A stretch of DNA of 64,000 bases, taken from Wandonia haliotis (GTDB lineage Bacteria; Bacteroidota; Bacteroidia; Flavobacteriales_D; Crocinitomicaceae). Where the stretch lies: NCBI RefSeq assembly GCF_039523435.1, contig NZ_BAAAFH010000022.1:248001-312000 (forward strand). Reading direction: 5' to 3'. Under the pieces are notes generated by a model. The model was not told the DNA's origin. It saw nothing but the letters and a program-made list of their open reading frames with translations, and did no database searches. A program made the translations under genes and the position numbers. Of this stretch, positions 43,901-52,362 are shown piece after piece. The number at the start of each line of letters is the position of its first letter. Positions within the stretch are counted from its first letter, which is position 1.

Positions 43901-43944
43901 ACTAACGTTACCCCTACTTTTAAGGGTAAAAGTATCTTTTCCAT
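37981..43944 (-). CDS. SprB-repeat T9SS type B giant adhesin (1987 aa)
   Basis: Signal peptide at residues 1-27. Sixteen SprB-type repeats follow: one degenerate (VSCFGLSDG), eleven of about 81 residues with GGWNVSCNGASDG-like starts (one variant has GGGNTSG), and four with DYNGxxISC starts. A PKD-like domain (GAEAYQWSFGDGS) and the type B C-terminal domain (PNAFTPDGKGVNEVF... FNRWGEVLF) end the protein. SprB is a cell-surface adhesin of gliding flavobacteria exported by T9SS. Here it would be a mobile surface adhesin, though gliding genes are not in the window. A terminator follows. Confidence 0.92.
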   Translation of the reverse strand: MEKILLPLKVGVTLVGIILFSSGLFSQVNCSGDTPFFTVDLSGDPDGVWVSPAVTRNGSCCGGGTNQVNCIELSITLDPAAEGIIFAVESGANPGGSLYYQINCQDVPVASGSAPICLDGAGPHLISYCKVGNNTNTYSITSVPGPVSSGDVITADGCADTLSISGLEPMTITWNSIFPGAPGDYNGYLNNLGGSNAGATGVTYTGEETVVVTPQPGFPSEIQYEVCGDVLGSCSVGSFCDTVSVFIYPTLFADINPDDPAICFGAAGVNLSAVPIGGTAPYSYVWYGPSNNGATTQDIFATTPGNYTVEISDATGCPAAVSTITVTQFSNPITADAGTDFTVCGTPAPTLQLNGVVTGVTTGIWSGGTGTYVNGDTSLDLQYIPSAAEIAAGSVTLTLSTTNNLTCPGDQDAITITLSQFDSNVVLDVTDVSCFGLSDGAIDMTITGGASPYSFVWSGGETTEDISGLGIGTYSVVVTDVYGCEYATQADIIQPPVLTESVSAITYTGGWNVSCNGATDGAVDLVIGGGTPPYTYAWSNGATTEDLSNVGAGTYSVTATDANGCVISTAITLTEPPVMTEGASAITYAGGWNVSCNGANDGSVDLVIGGGTPDYTYSWDNGDVTEDLSGISAGTYNVSVTDANGCVINSSITLTEPPVLSEGISATTYGGGWNITCNGASNGAINLTVAGGTPGYTYAWSNGAVTEDINSIPAGTYSVVVTDANGCTIPSSITLQEPPVLTESVSAITYAGGWNVSCNGATDGAVDLVIGGGTPPYTYTWSNGATTEDLSNVGAGTYNVTVTDANGCVISTSIILTEPPVLTSSLTPSVYAGGGNTSGCVDDGFIDLTVTGGTLPYTYSWSNGEVTEDLSGLGVGNYLVTVTDANGCVITDEISLISPDAVSANISAGTYVGGWNVSCNGASDGSIDLTPFNGAAPYTYLWNTGATTEDVSGVPAGTYTVTVTDANGCEYETSIVLTEPPVLTENATAATYAGGWNVSCNGASDGSVDLTIGGGTPGYTYVWNNGATMEDLSNVSAGTYTVTATDANGCMVTSSITLTEPPVLTENVTAVTYAGGWNVSCNGASDGSVDLTIGGGTPGYTYVWNNGATTEDLSNVGAGTYTVTATDANGCTVTSSITLTEPPVLTENATAATYAGGWNVSCNGASDGSVDLTIGGGTPGYTYAWSNGAITEDLSGVSAGTYTVTVTDANGCVITSSITLTEPPMLTENSTAAVFPGGWNVSCNGASDGSVDLTIGGGTPGYTYVWDNGAGTEDLSGVSAGTYNVTVTDANGCVIISSVSLTEPPVITETMTATIFTGGWNVSCNGASDGSVDLSVNGGTPGYTYSWDNGAVTEDLSGVPAGTYSVVITDVNGCTLPGAITLSEPPAITVSAQVISDYNGEDISCAGASDGVVMATVNGGTPGYVYTWTDATGNVVSTLPNAGNLSAGVYTVTVMDQNGCTTSTAVTVQSPAPLNTVSQVTTNYNGENISCFGASDGGVASAPSGGVAPYTYEWTNSSNVLVGNAPAVSGLEEGLYTVLITDANGCQFTDQVTVEEPEELQANSTVTSDYNGQDISCYNATDGSATVVVAGGTGPFTYVWIDAGGQNVGNTQSVSGLGAGTYTVVVTDANGCQSTSTVVLSDPGPLFTDINTLTDYFGMPVSCDNNEDGTIEVVFGGGTPTYTIVWHNPPGNNSSLSGLGVGQYDVTIFDANGCQVSDNIILDAHPVPEISLSTPQRVCLGDEVEISCATDSDNTVLWTFSNGLTSSSCAPGTITANWLGCIDAEVEAISSFGCVTTQMVSDYICVEPLPNPNFSSTPKDPSFITPSVYFTNLSSGAEAYQWSFGDGSEDSNLENVQHLFPDHGPGEYLVTLVATSAYGCVDSITMPVTIGNELIFYVPNAFTPDGKGVNEVFMPVFYSGYDPYDYTLLIFNRWGEVLFESHNTEVGWNGTYGGVDVEDGVYIWKIMVGDLQNAQRVEQIGHVTLLR
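39790..42460. repeat. Tandem array of 243-bp SprB units inside the adhesin gene
   Basis: Eleven units of about 243 bp (81 codons), boundary near the sequence for LTEPPVLTE. Units at roughly 40270-41000 are almost identical at the DNA level (same ACCAGGTGTACCGCCTCC-like stretches), so the copy number may change by slippage or recombination. This affects surface-protein length. Confidence 0.75.
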
Positions 43945-43956
43945 AGGCCTTTATTT

Positions 43957-43975
43957 AGGGTATATTTCATACCCT
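43957..43975. other. Hairpin in the leader of the SprB-repeat gene
   Basis: The 7-bp inverted repeat AGGGTAT / ATACCCT with a 5-nt loop lies 13 bases upstream of the ATG. Its position would let it affect translation start. The promoter is unclear (TAAATATG further up is a poor match). Confidence 0.35.
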
Positions 43976-44134
43976 CTTTGGCATATTTACGGAAAAACGG
44001 TCTGCTTAGTTGCCAAAAAGTGTGTTTCTCACCAATTATTTCGACTAATTAACAGATTACATAGTTAAAGTTATATATCTAAAACTGTCAAAACTTACCG
44101 AAACAAACTGTTTACGAAACACTTACTCTCATGT

Positions 44135-45109
44135 TCATTTCTTTACAAATTCAGCAAAATCCTTTGCAAAATAGGTTAAAATTCCGTCTGCCCCTGCTCT
44201 TCTCATACTCAGAAGCATTTCTGCTACCACGCGCTCATAATCTAACCATCCGTTTTGAGCTGCCGCATAAACCATTGCACATTCTCCTGAAACATTATAA
44301 GCAGTAACCGGTAATGTAAAATTCTCTTTGAGAAGATGAATAATATCCAAATAACATAATGCAGGCTTCACCATTAACATATCTGCCCCTTCTGAAAGAT
44401 CTAGCTCGGCTTCACGTAGTGCTTCTGTTTTATTAGCCGGGTCCATCTGGTATGTTTTCTTATCTCCCGATTTTGGAGCCGAATCAAGCGCATCGCGAAA
44501 CGGATTATAGAATGCACTTGCATATTTGGCAGTATAACTCATAATACTAACATCCGTATATCCTGCATTATCCAAATGATCACGAATAAACCCAACTCTT
44601 CCATCCATCATATCTGAAGGTCCTATTATATCGACCCCAGCCTGAGCCTGAGCAAGAGACATTTTAGCTAAAACAGGAAGTGTTTCATCATTTAGAATTT
44701 TGTCTCCTTCCACTATTCCGTCATGCCCATCACTACTATAGGGATCCATCGCCACATCACTCATAATCACCACTTCCGGAAATGCCTCTTTTACTTTTCG
44801 GATTGCATCAAGATAAAAGTTCTCTTCTGCAAAACTGTAAGACGCCATTTTATCCTTCAGCTCCTCTCTTACAGCAGGAAACAGATCAAACTTATTGATT
44901 CCTAACTTAATGCAAGACTCTATCTCTGGCAACAAACGATCGGTACTCCAACGAAAATTATTCGGCAATGATTTCACTTCTTCCTTAATATTATTTCCCT
45001 CTACAAGAAACATTGGATAAATCAGATGTGCAGGCGATAAATAGGTTTCAGCAACCATATCCCGTATTGCCGCCATTTTTCGATTTCTTCGTGGTCTGGA
45101 TAACATCAT
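44135..45109 (-). CDS. hemB: Delta-aminolevulinic acid dehydratase (porphobilinogen synthase)
   Basis: SIMSYTAKYASAFYNPFRDA holds the first active-site Lys (about residue 200) and ADMLMVKPALCYLDII the Schiff-base Lys (about 250); the N-terminal RPRRNRKMAAIRDMVAET is typical. It condenses two 5-aminolevulinate to porphobilinogen for heme synthesis. 324 residues, normal. The zinc-cluster Cys region has DVAMDPYSSDGHDGIV, the Asp-rich type that uses Mg rather than a Cys3 zinc site. Stands alone. Confidence 0.95.
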   Translation of the reverse strand: MMLSRPRRNRKMAAIRDMVAETYLSPAHLIYPMFLVEGNNIKEEVKSLPNNFRWSTDRLLPEIESCIKLGINKFDLFPAVREELKDKMASYSFAEENFYLDAIRKVKEAFPEVVIMSDVAMDPYSSDGHDGIVEGDKILNDETLPVLAKMSLAQAQAGVDIIGPSDMMDGRVGFIRDHLDNAGYTDVSIMSYTAKYASAFYNPFRDALDSAPKSGDKKTYQMDPANKTEALREAELDLSEGADMLMVKPALCYLDIIHLLKENFTLPVTAYNVSGECAMVYAAAQNGWLDYERVVAEMLLSMRRAGADGILTYFAKDFAEFVKK

Positions 45110-45359
45110 TTTTTTGTTTTTTGATCTGTAAAGTTACCAAATAGATTTTGTCTGTAGTAAGATTCCCGGAAGCAAAAAAACCGATCTATGCGCTTCTTTA
45201 TTTAATTCCTCCTGTCTAATGAGATTAAAAAATGATAAACGAATAAAAAAAACGAACCAAACTTCTTTTTTCGTAGATTAATACTTCTCTTTTGACAAAA
45301 GAAAAATACTCAGAAAACCTATTCTTTATAATAGTTTTCATAATTTAGCTGATTGAATA

Positions 45360-46277
45360 ATGAACAGTACTATCATGAGATTACAATCTGTAGTTTTTCT
45401 TTCTTTGGGAGTTGTATCTTCTTTCCTTATCAGCTCCTGCAATGACGACCGTAAATCAACTGATAATGAACCACAAGAGTTAAAAACACATGTGGTTGAT
45501 TCAACCAGTGCTATTAACGCCGAATTTGAAGGTAAAATATTTTCAATTCCATCTCCGGTTCAAACGGCTATTTTATTAAAACAAGCCAGCGGAAGCTTCA
45601 ATGCTGAGCTGATTAATCCGGCTGAAAATGCAGATAAATATTCCACTACTTATAGTCGTGCTTTAAATTTAGGTGTTTATGGAGCCGATCTGGGCTATGC
45701 TACGTTATTCGGACAGCAAAAAGAGAGCATGAATTATCTGAAAGCATTGCAAACACTTGCGGACGGGTTATCAATAGCGGGAGCATTTGACAAAAGTTTT
45801 GCTGAGCGGTTTGAACGAAATATGAATCAGCAGGATTCTCTTCTTATTATTGTACAGGATGCCTACAGAACAGGAGACAACTTTCTGAAAAACAACAAGC
45901 AGAAAGATATTTCCTCACTTATTCTTGCCGGCGGCTGGATTGAGTCAATGTATTTTGCCTGTCAACTCAATGCGTTACAATCAAATCCTCAGATTATTGA
46001 ACGAATCGGAGAGCAGAAACAAAGTCTTGAAACCCTGCTTTCTATTTTATCAGGGTATAATACAGACAACATGAACGATGCCTTGCTTAATGACCTTAAT
46101 GAAATCAATGACCTGTTCAAAGAAGTTCAGTTCTCTTACACATTCAGAGAACCTGTTACAGACGCATCCAACCATATAACAACTTTGAATCATGATTCAT
46201 CCGTTATTATGTCAGATGAATTGGTCGTTGCTATTACAGAAAAAATTAGTGCTTTGAGAAACAACATTATCGGATAA
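45360..46277 (+). CDS. Hypothetical lipoprotein (305 aa)
   Basis: A lipoprotein signal ends FLISSC (Cys27). The mature part is helical: ADLGYATLFGQQKESMNYLKALQ, EQKQSLETLLSILSGYN and LVVAITEKISALRNNI, probably a helical bundle. No family recognised. TAATTTAG at 45341-45348 is a partial -7 box. The gene is 4 bases upstream of the next, and both lead to an ABC transporter, so it may be an accessory lipoprotein of that system. Met6 at 45375 is an alternative start. Confidence 0.62.
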   Translation: MNSTIMRLQSVVFLSLGVVSSFLISSCNDDRKSTDNEPQELKTHVVDSTSAINAEFEGKIFSIPSPVQTAILLKQASGSFNAELINPAENADKYSTTYSRALNLGVYGADLGYATLFGQQKESMNYLKALQTLADGLSIAGAFDKSFAERFERNMNQQDSLLIIVQDAYRTGDNFLKNNKQKDISSLILAGGWIESMYFACQLNALQSNPQIIERIGEQKQSLETLLSILSGYNTDNMNDALLNDLNEINDLFKEVQFSYTFREPVTDASNHITTLNHDSSVIMSDELVVAITEKISALRNNIIG

Positions 46278-46281
46278 TATT

Positions 46282-46713
46282 ATGAACAAGTTAGGTTTAT
46301 TCTTTTTCACTCTTTCTATTCTTTTCTTTTCCTATTCATATTCTCAGGATTGTGACAGCATAGTAAAGATTTGCGAAAACCAGTTGCGAAATGACACCAA
46401 CGGATCACTTTTCGTTTCTGACGGACAGGTATACCAGGCATTTATTAATGACGAAATTGCAGAATTCAAAACTACTTTTTTCGGCGGGACTACTTACCGG
46501 ATTGTAGCTTCAGCCGGATCTGCTGATAATTATGTCATTTTCACCGTTTACGACCCTGAGAATCGCGTGCTTTTTACGAATAAAGATCATAAAAATGCTC
46601 CCTATTGGGATTTCAAAGTAAACAGTACTATTCCTGTAAAAATTGAAACGCAGCTTGATATGGATAAAAAAGTATCCGGATGCGCTATTATGTTGATCGG
46701 TTTTAAAAAATAA
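46282..46713 (+). CDS. Secreted hypothetical protein (143 aa)
   Basis: Signal peptide ends SYSYSQ (about residue 21). The mature part is short and beta-rich (YRIVASAGSADNYVIFTVYDPENRVLF) with a conserved Cys pair at DCDSIVKIC. It resembles small bacterial pre-peptidase-like domains, but the match is weak. It is between the lipoprotein gene (4-base gap) and the ABC transporter gene (12-base gap), so co-transcribed. Confidence 0.6.
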   Translation: MNKLGLFFFTLSILFFSYSYSQDCDSIVKICENQLRNDTNGSLFVSDGQVYQAFINDEIAEFKTTFFGGTTYRIVASAGSADNYVIFTVYDPENRVLFTNKDHKNAPYWDFKVNSTIPVKIETQLDMDKKVSGCAIMLIGFKK

Positions 46714-46725
46714 ATAACCTCCGAA

Positions 46726-49700
46726 ATGAGTGAACGAATACTAAAGGCTCTGATGCAGCTCTTTGCCATCATTGCGAAAGTAGAAGTTGACGAAAACGGA
46801 GAGTTAAATTTTAAAAAGAATTCCAAAGAACGTTCGATCGTTGAGTTATTTCTCAAACAGGAACTCAATCCCGAACAAGTCAAATCCTACCTTAAAAGGT
46901 ACGACGATTTCCTGTTACAGCATCATAATTCAAAAAAGAGAAAAGACGGGAAACAGAAACGAACTTCTGTAAATTCCGTCAAAATTCTTCGAATCTGTGC
47001 TCAGATAAACAGTGAACTTACGCAAAAGCAACGAATTATTGTTTTAGTGCGTATCCTGGAGTTTATTTATGTAAAAAAGAATCCTACCGAACAAGATATT
47101 GAATTTGCCAGAACTGTTTCTGACAGCTTTAATATTGATGAAGAGGAATTTGAAAGTATCTTCAACTTTATACGTTCAGACAAAAAATCCGTAGCTTCTT
47201 CGCAAGATCTCAACCTGCTTCTTATTAGCTCAGAGCGTCCCGAATCTGCTTATCGTTTTTTACAGGCAGAAGGGATAGAAGGTGAAATCTGGGTACTCCG
47301 TATCAGTTCTGTTAACTTTCATTTTTTCAAATACCTGGGAAAGGATGAAATTTACCTGAACGGGCAGTTGATATCCAATGACAGACATCATATTCTCAAT
47401 CAGGGATCCAGCATTCGCTCCAACAGGATGCAAACGATATATTACAGCGATATATTAAGTGTCTTTCTTTCCGATGAGAATCATGAAAAGTTTGTTTTCA
47501 AAGCAGACAATGTAGTATACCGGTTCTCCAGAAATTCATACGGTGTTCGGGATCTCAACCTTGAAGAAGAAAGCGGAAAGCTGATCGGGATTATGGGAGC
47601 ATCCGGTTCAGGAAAATCGACCTTACTCAATATTCTTAATGGGAACCTCGCACCGACAAAAGGTTTTGTTTCTATCAACGGAATTGACATCCACAATGAG
47701 AAAGACAAAATCAGAGGTGTTATCGGTTATGTATCGCAAGATGATCTATTAATAGAGGAACTGACGGTTTTTCAGAACCTGTATTTTAACGCCCAACTTT
47801 CTTTCGGGAAAACCAATAAACGATTAATTGCCCGCAAAGTATTATCCCTGCTTACTGTTTTGGGACTTTACGAAGTAAAGGATTTAAAGGTAGGAAGTCC
47901 ACTGGAAAAAACAATTTCCGGAGGACAGCGTAAACGGCTAAACATAGCACTTGAGTTAATCCGTGAACCGGCAGTACTTTTTGTTGATGAGCCTACTTCC
48001 GGGCTGTCTTCCCGGGATTCGGAAAACATCATGGATTTATTAAAGGAACTTACCTTAAAGGGTAAACTTGTTTTTGTTGTTATTCATCAACCTTCTTCTG
48101 ATATTTTCAAAATGTTCGACCAACTTCTCATTATGGATCAGGGAGGATATCCGATCTACCAGGGAAATCCGGTTGATGCAGTTATCTATTTTAAAGAAGC
48201 TATAGATCATGCCAACAGTCAGGAAAGTGAGTGTAGAACCTGTGGTAATGTTAATCCCGAACAAATTTTCAATATCATAGAATCGAGAGTTGTTGATGAG
48301 TATGGAAATCAGACTCCTGTTCGCAAAACACCTCCGGAATCCTGGTACAAACTATATAAGGAACACCTTTCTGAAAATAAATCGCAGCAGGAAACAACTC
48401 TGGAAACAACAGCTCCTAAAAGTCAATTTGAAATTCCTGGAAAGTGGAAACAGTTTTTACTTTTCTACAAAAGAGATATCCTTGCTAAGCTTACGAATCG
48501 TCAATATGTTCTGATTAATTTACTGGAAGCACCTGTACTTGCTTTAATTCTTGCTTTTTTTGTCAAGTTTTTTGCAGGAGAATCATATAGTTTTGAGAAA
48601 AACAGTAATATTCCGCAGTACCTGTTCATATCTGTAATTATTGCTTTATTTATTGGGTTAACAGTTGCTGCCGAAGAAATTATAAAAGACCGAAAAATCA
48701 AAAAAAGGGAAACATTTCTGAATCTTTCAAGAGGAAGTTACCTTTTTTCAAAAATCTCTATTCTCTTTGGAATTTCCGCAATTCAGGCACTTCTTTTTGT
48801 TTTGGTTGGAAATTCTATTTTGGAAATAAAAGGTTTGTGGTTGCCTTACTGGTTTACCTTTTTTACAGTTGCCTGTTTTGCAAATCTTGCAGGATTAAAT
48901 ATTTCCGCAGGATTTAATTCAGCTAAAGTAATTTACATCCTGATTCCTCTTATCATCATTCCTCAACTTCTCTTTAGTGGGGCAATTGTAAAATTTGACA
49001 AACTACATCCTGTTTTTGGAAAGGAAAGTGGCGTCCCCGGTATTGGAAACCTGATGGCCTCACGATGGGGGTATGAAGCGTTGGCTGTTGTCCAATTTAA
49101 AAACAATACCTTCCAGCAATTAACGTACGAACTTGAAAAACAGAAAAGCTTTCACGAATGGAAAAGAGATTTCTACATTCCTGAATTAATTCGGATAACG
49201 GATCAGGTTATCCTGAAAGGAACAATCTCTTCGTCTGACTCTTCTCTTTTTTCAAAAGAGTTGCAACAGGAACTTAGTAACTGGTCAGATATCCCAAATA
49301 GCGAAGGTTTTGAACTAGCAACACTTTCTTCTGATCCGAAAAAAGTATCACGTTTATACCAAACAAAAGAACTACTGACAGACATAAAGAACTATCACAA
49401 TATCCAACTTCGAAATATTAACCGACAACTTGATAGCGTAGTCATGAGTTATCCTCCTGACCAATATGCAAAAATAAAAAGGACATACTTCAACACCGCA
49501 TTATACGACCTAATGACAAATCGGGACGAGCTGGATAAACTGGTTTTAAAAAATGGGGCTATCATTCAAAAACACGACCCTGTTTTCAGGGACTCTGATG
49601 CAGCTTTTTTTTCAGCACATTTCTTTGCTCCACGTAAACAGATAGCAGGAAGAACCGTTTCAACGTTTGGGGCGAATATGGTTGTTATCTGGTTCATGAC

Positions 49701-49800
49701 AATTATACTATTCATTATGCTTTATTATAACCTGCTCCGTCGTCTTATCGTATCCGGAAACAGACTGCGAAAAACAGTTTCTCTGAGAAAAAGGGCTTAA
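46726..49800 (+). CDS. Fused ABC transporter (ATPase plus permease, ABCG-like) with FHA-like N-terminus
   Basis: Walker A GASGSGKS (about residues 291-298), signature ISGGQRKRLNIAL (about 401) and Walker B VLFVDEPTSGL (about 416-425) are clear; the DEPTSGLSSRDS and the permease with about six helices after residue 600 follow the ABCG (ABC-2) order. The first 280 residues have a helical part like TerB (LMQLFAIIAKVEVD) and a FHA-like segment (YLNGQLISNDRHHIL...GSSIRS). It should export a lipid-like or other substrate from the inner membrane. The soluble block at 880-990 is unusual. Confidence 0.86.
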   Translation: MSERILKALMQLFAIIAKVEVDENGELNFKKNSKERSIVELFLKQELNPEQVKSYLKRYDDFLLQHHNSKKRKDGKQKRTSVNSVKILRICAQINSELTQKQRIIVLVRILEFIYVKKNPTEQDIEFARTVSDSFNIDEEEFESIFNFIRSDKKSVASSQDLNLLLISSERPESAYRFLQAEGIEGEIWVLRISSVNFHFFKYLGKDEIYLNGQLISNDRHHILNQGSSIRSNRMQTIYYSDILSVFLSDENHEKFVFKADNVVYRFSRNSYGVRDLNLEEESGKLIGIMGASGSGKSTLLNILNGNLAPTKGFVSINGIDIHNEKDKIRGVIGYVSQDDLLIEELTVFQNLYFNAQLSFGKTNKRLIARKVLSLLTVLGLYEVKDLKVGSPLEKTISGGQRKRLNIALELIREPAVLFVDEPTSGLSSRDSENIMDLLKELTLKGKLVFVVIHQPSSDIFKMFDQLLIMDQGGYPIYQGNPVDAVIYFKEAIDHANSQESECRTCGNVNPEQIFNIIESRVVDEYGNQTPVRKTPPESWYKLYKEHLSENKSQQETTLETTAPKSQFEIPGKWKQFLLFYKRDILAKLTNRQYVLINLLEAPVLALILAFFVKFFAGESYSFEKNSNIPQYLFISVIIALFIGLTVAAEEIIKDRKIKKRETFLNLSRGSYLFSKISILFGISAIQALLFVLVGNSILEIKGLWLPYWFTFFTVACFANLAGLNISAGFNSAKVIYILIPLIIIPQLLFSGAIVKFDKLHPVFGKESGVPGIGNLMASRWGYEALAVVQFKNNTFQQLTYELEKQKSFHEWKRDFYIPELIRITDQVILKGTISSSDSSLFSKELQQELSNWSDIPNSEGFELATLSSDPKKVSRLYQTKELLTDIKNYHNIQLRNINRQLDSVVMSYPPDQYAKIKRTYFNTALYDLMTNRDELDKLVLKNGAIIQKHDPVFRDSDAAFFSAHFFAPRKQIAGRTVSTFGANMVVIWFMTIILFIMLYYNLLRRLIVSGNRLRKTVSLRKRA

Positions 49801-49850
49801 TTTCATCCTAATTCCTAAATTCGCAACTCGTTTTACTTTAAGAAATTTAA

Positions 49851-50582
49851 ATGGACACCAGAAAACATATAGAAGTCTGCTTTTCACCTTATCTATTTCC
49901 CTTACACAAAGAGGAATATGAAATAGTAGTAGTTATTGACGTGCTTCGTGCAACATCTGCTATCTGTGCAGCCTTTGACAATGGTGTCAAAGCAGTTATT
50001 CCTGTCGCAACTATCGAAGAAGCCCGTTCTTATCAGGAACAGGGGTACCTTGTCGGGGCTGAGCGCGGGGGACAGATTGTTGAAGGTTTTGACTTCGGTA
50101 ACTCACCGTATAGTTATATGAATGATGATCTGAAAGATCAGGAGGTCGTTCTTTCAACAACAAATGGAACTAAAGCTATTGACCTGGCCAAAGATGCTGA
50201 AACAGTAGTTATTGGTTCTCTATTAAATCTGGATGCTCTCTGCGAATGGCTTGTTGAACAGGATAAGAATATATTATGTCTTTGTTCAGGATGGCAAAAC
50301 AAGTTCAACCTTGAAGATACAATCTGCGCCGGAGCAATTACAGAACACCTTATCAATACAGGAAAGTTTAAATCCGACGAAGATTCTTCAATTGCCGCAA
50401 AATATTTGTATCTTTCTGCGAAGGACAACTACATGGGATATCTGAAATCCAGTTCTCACAGAAGACGTTTGAAGAACCTGAACCTGAATGAGGATATCAA
50501 GTATTGTCTGACACCCAATCAATCGTCGGTAATACCTGTGCTGAAAGATGGTAAACTTGTCAACATTAAAAATAGTAAGTAG
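49851..50582 (+). CDS. comB: 2-phosphosulfolactate phosphatase
   Basis: VVVIDVLRATSAICAAFDNG (about residues 25-45), AERGGQIVEGFDFGNSP and STTNGTKAI (about 100-108) match the ComB family. The enzyme hydrolyses phosphosulfolactate to sulfolactate, a step of coenzyme M synthesis in archaea. Bacteroidota use related sulfo-compounds for sulfonolipids, but the link to this gene is unproven; ComA is not in the window. The last codons overlap the next gene by 35 bp. Confidence 0.86.
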   Translation: MDTRKHIEVCFSPYLFPLHKEEYEIVVVIDVLRATSAICAAFDNGVKAVIPVATIEEARSYQEQGYLVGAERGGQIVEGFDFGNSPYSYMNDDLKDQEVVLSTTNGTKAIDLAKDAETVVIGSLLNLDALCEWLVEQDKNILCLCSGWQNKFNLEDTICAGAITEHLINTGKFKSDEDSSIAAKYLYLSAKDNYMGYLKSSSHRRRLKNLNLNEDIKYCLTPNQSSVIPVLKDGKLVNIKNSK

Positions 50583-51573
50583 TTTTCTGCTGGTAACTGT
50601 TACCATTGCTTTTTCTTTTCCTTCCGCTCAACCCGAAAAAGTTAATCACCTCAACTGGGGATTTTATGGTCATAAGCGTATTAACCGAATGGCTGTATTT
50701 ACGCTTCCTCCTGAATTGTTTGGTTTTTATAAGGAGCATATCGAATACATTACCGAACATGCTGTAGATCCGGATAAACGAAGATATGCTGTAGAAGGAG
50801 AAGCTCCCAGACATTATATTGATATTGATCATTACGCCAAAGAAGGCGAAGATCCTTTTGCCATCGTTCCTCGTTTCTGGAAAGATGCCGTTTCAAAATT
50901 TTCTGAAGACACACTACAAACCTATGGAATTGTTCCCTGGTACATCGAGGTTATGGTCAATAAACTCACCCGGGCCTTTGAATCTAAAAACGTAGACCTT
51001 ATTTTAAAATATTCTGCGGATTTAGGACACTATGTAGGAGATGCCCATGTTCCTCTTCATACAACCGAGAATTATAATGGTCAATTAACCAATCAGAAAG
51101 GCATACACGGACTATGGGAGTCCCGACTACCCGAGTTAATGGCTGACAATTACGATTACTTTGTTGGAAAAGCCCGTTACCATAAGAATATCAACACATT
51201 CGCATGGGAGGCTGTTCAAGCCTCCCATATTGCAGTAGATTCCGTATTAAAAATAGAAAAAGAATTAACTGAAGAACTTGCTACAGATGCCAAATACTCT
51301 TTTGAAACAAGAGGAGCCAGTACCGTTCGTACATATTCACGTGATTTCTCTACCGTCTATCATGAACGCCTGAATGGAATGGTCGAACGAAGGTTTCGCG
51401 CAGCAATTATTGGTGTGGGATCTATGTGGTATACAGCCTGGGTAAATGCTGGGCAACCGGACCTCACTGAACTTCTTCATGTCCGTCCGTCAGAAGAATT
51501 ACTCCGAGAACAGGAACAGCTTGATCTGGATGTAAAACAAGGAAAAGCAAAAGGACGAATTTGTGATCACTGA
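50548..51573 (+). CDS. Zinc-dependent phospholipase C / S1-P1 nuclease-like secreted protein
   Basis: The signal peptide spans about residues 1-27. LNWGFYGHKRINRMAV begins a mainly helical phospholipase C/P1-nuclease fold with metal ligands: W at the N-terminus, H42-type His, HYIDIDHYA, and ADLGHYVGDAHVPLHTTENY (about 170-190) containing the His/Asp set. It would act on phospholipids or nucleic acids outside the inner membrane; which one is not clear. Start ATG at 50548 overlaps comB. Its stop abuts that of the convergent gene. Confidence 0.78.
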   Translation: MVNLSTLKIVSSFLLVTVTIAFSFPSAQPEKVNHLNWGFYGHKRINRMAVFTLPPELFGFYKEHIEYITEHAVDPDKRRYAVEGEAPRHYIDIDHYAKEGEDPFAIVPRFWKDAVSKFSEDTLQTYGIVPWYIEVMVNKLTRAFESKNVDLILKYSADLGHYVGDAHVPLHTTENYNGQLTNQKGIHGLWESRLPELMADNYDYFVGKARYHKNINTFAWEAVQASHIAVDSVLKIEKELTEELATDAKYSFETRGASTVRTYSRDFSTVYHERLNGMVERRFRAAIIGVGSMWYTAWVNAGQPDLTELLHVRPSEELLREQEQLDLDVKQGKAKGRICDH

Positions 51574-52362
51574 TTATTTCTTGCCGAACTTGTATTTCAG
51601 AGAATTCCTTGCCGAGAAAAAAGTAGTCTGCAATCCTTCCGGAGGATGTGTATCGTAAAAGACGGCAAATGCAACTTTGAAAAGTAGTTTCTCCGTAATT
51701 GGAATCTCATAACTTGCCTGAGATGAAATCCTGAAATCAGTAAGTCGTGCAATATCCGGCTGAATATAGGCTACCAATTCAAAAGCCGACTTTGACGAAA
51801 AAGGGACATTGAATGAGACAATGGAATTGAGCCGGTGATGACGATTAATTTTCCCACCCATTTCCTCTTCGTATTCCGGCATGTAATGTACACCTGTATA
51901 AAGCTGTAAAGAATCTTTTTTGGTTTCAAAAACCTTAAACAACATTCCTATTCCTGCAAGGTATCTGGCTTTTAATCGCGTATTATGATTGTACTGCCCC
52001 TGAACAAAGGATTCAAAAATATAGTGTTCCTTTATTTTATATCCGTACCTAAAATGTTGAAAGCCATCATTAACAGGAGTTGTTTTATTCACAACAGTCA
52101 GGTTTAATGAATTGACAGATAATACGGAATGATTTTTTTTCGCATACTGCAACTGCGAAGCATTAGAAGTATTAAAGATAAAATTAACCGCCTGAGTAAA
52201 GTTTAGCCCCACATCAATATTCCCTGAAAATCCTTCATTTCGCTGACTAAACCGTGAATTTTCAATATGCACTATTGACTGAGAAGATACGTATAATGAA
52301 AGGAAAAACACAATCCCTGTCACAACTCCTCTTTTTGCCCCATTCAGCTTCATAATCGGCAA
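51574..52362 (-). CDS. Outer-membrane beta-barrel protein, DUF481-like
   Basis: Signal peptide at residues 1-28 (LYVSSQ). Alternating hydrophobic strands (SGNIDVGLNFTQAVN, LSVNSLNLTVVNK, YIFESFVQGQYNHNTRLKARYLAGIG, RNSLKYKFGKK with a C-terminal basic/aromatic end) suggest an 8-12 strand outer-membrane barrel; the pattern is like DUF481/YdiY. It is convergent with the phospholipase gene (the two stops adjoin at 51573/51574). Role unknown. Confidence 0.68.
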   Translation of the reverse strand: MPIMKLNGAKRGVVTGIVFFLSLYVSSQSIVHIENSRFSQRNEGFSGNIDVGLNFTQAVNFIFNTSNASQLQYAKKNHSVLSVNSLNLTVVNKTTPVNDGFQHFRYGYKIKEHYIFESFVQGQYNHNTRLKARYLAGIGMLFKVFETKKDSLQLYTGVHYMPEYEEEMGGKINRHHRLNSIVSFNVPFSSKSAFELVAYIQPDIARLTDFRISSQASYEIPITEKLLFKVAFAVFYDTHPPEGLQTTFFSARNSLKYKFGKK

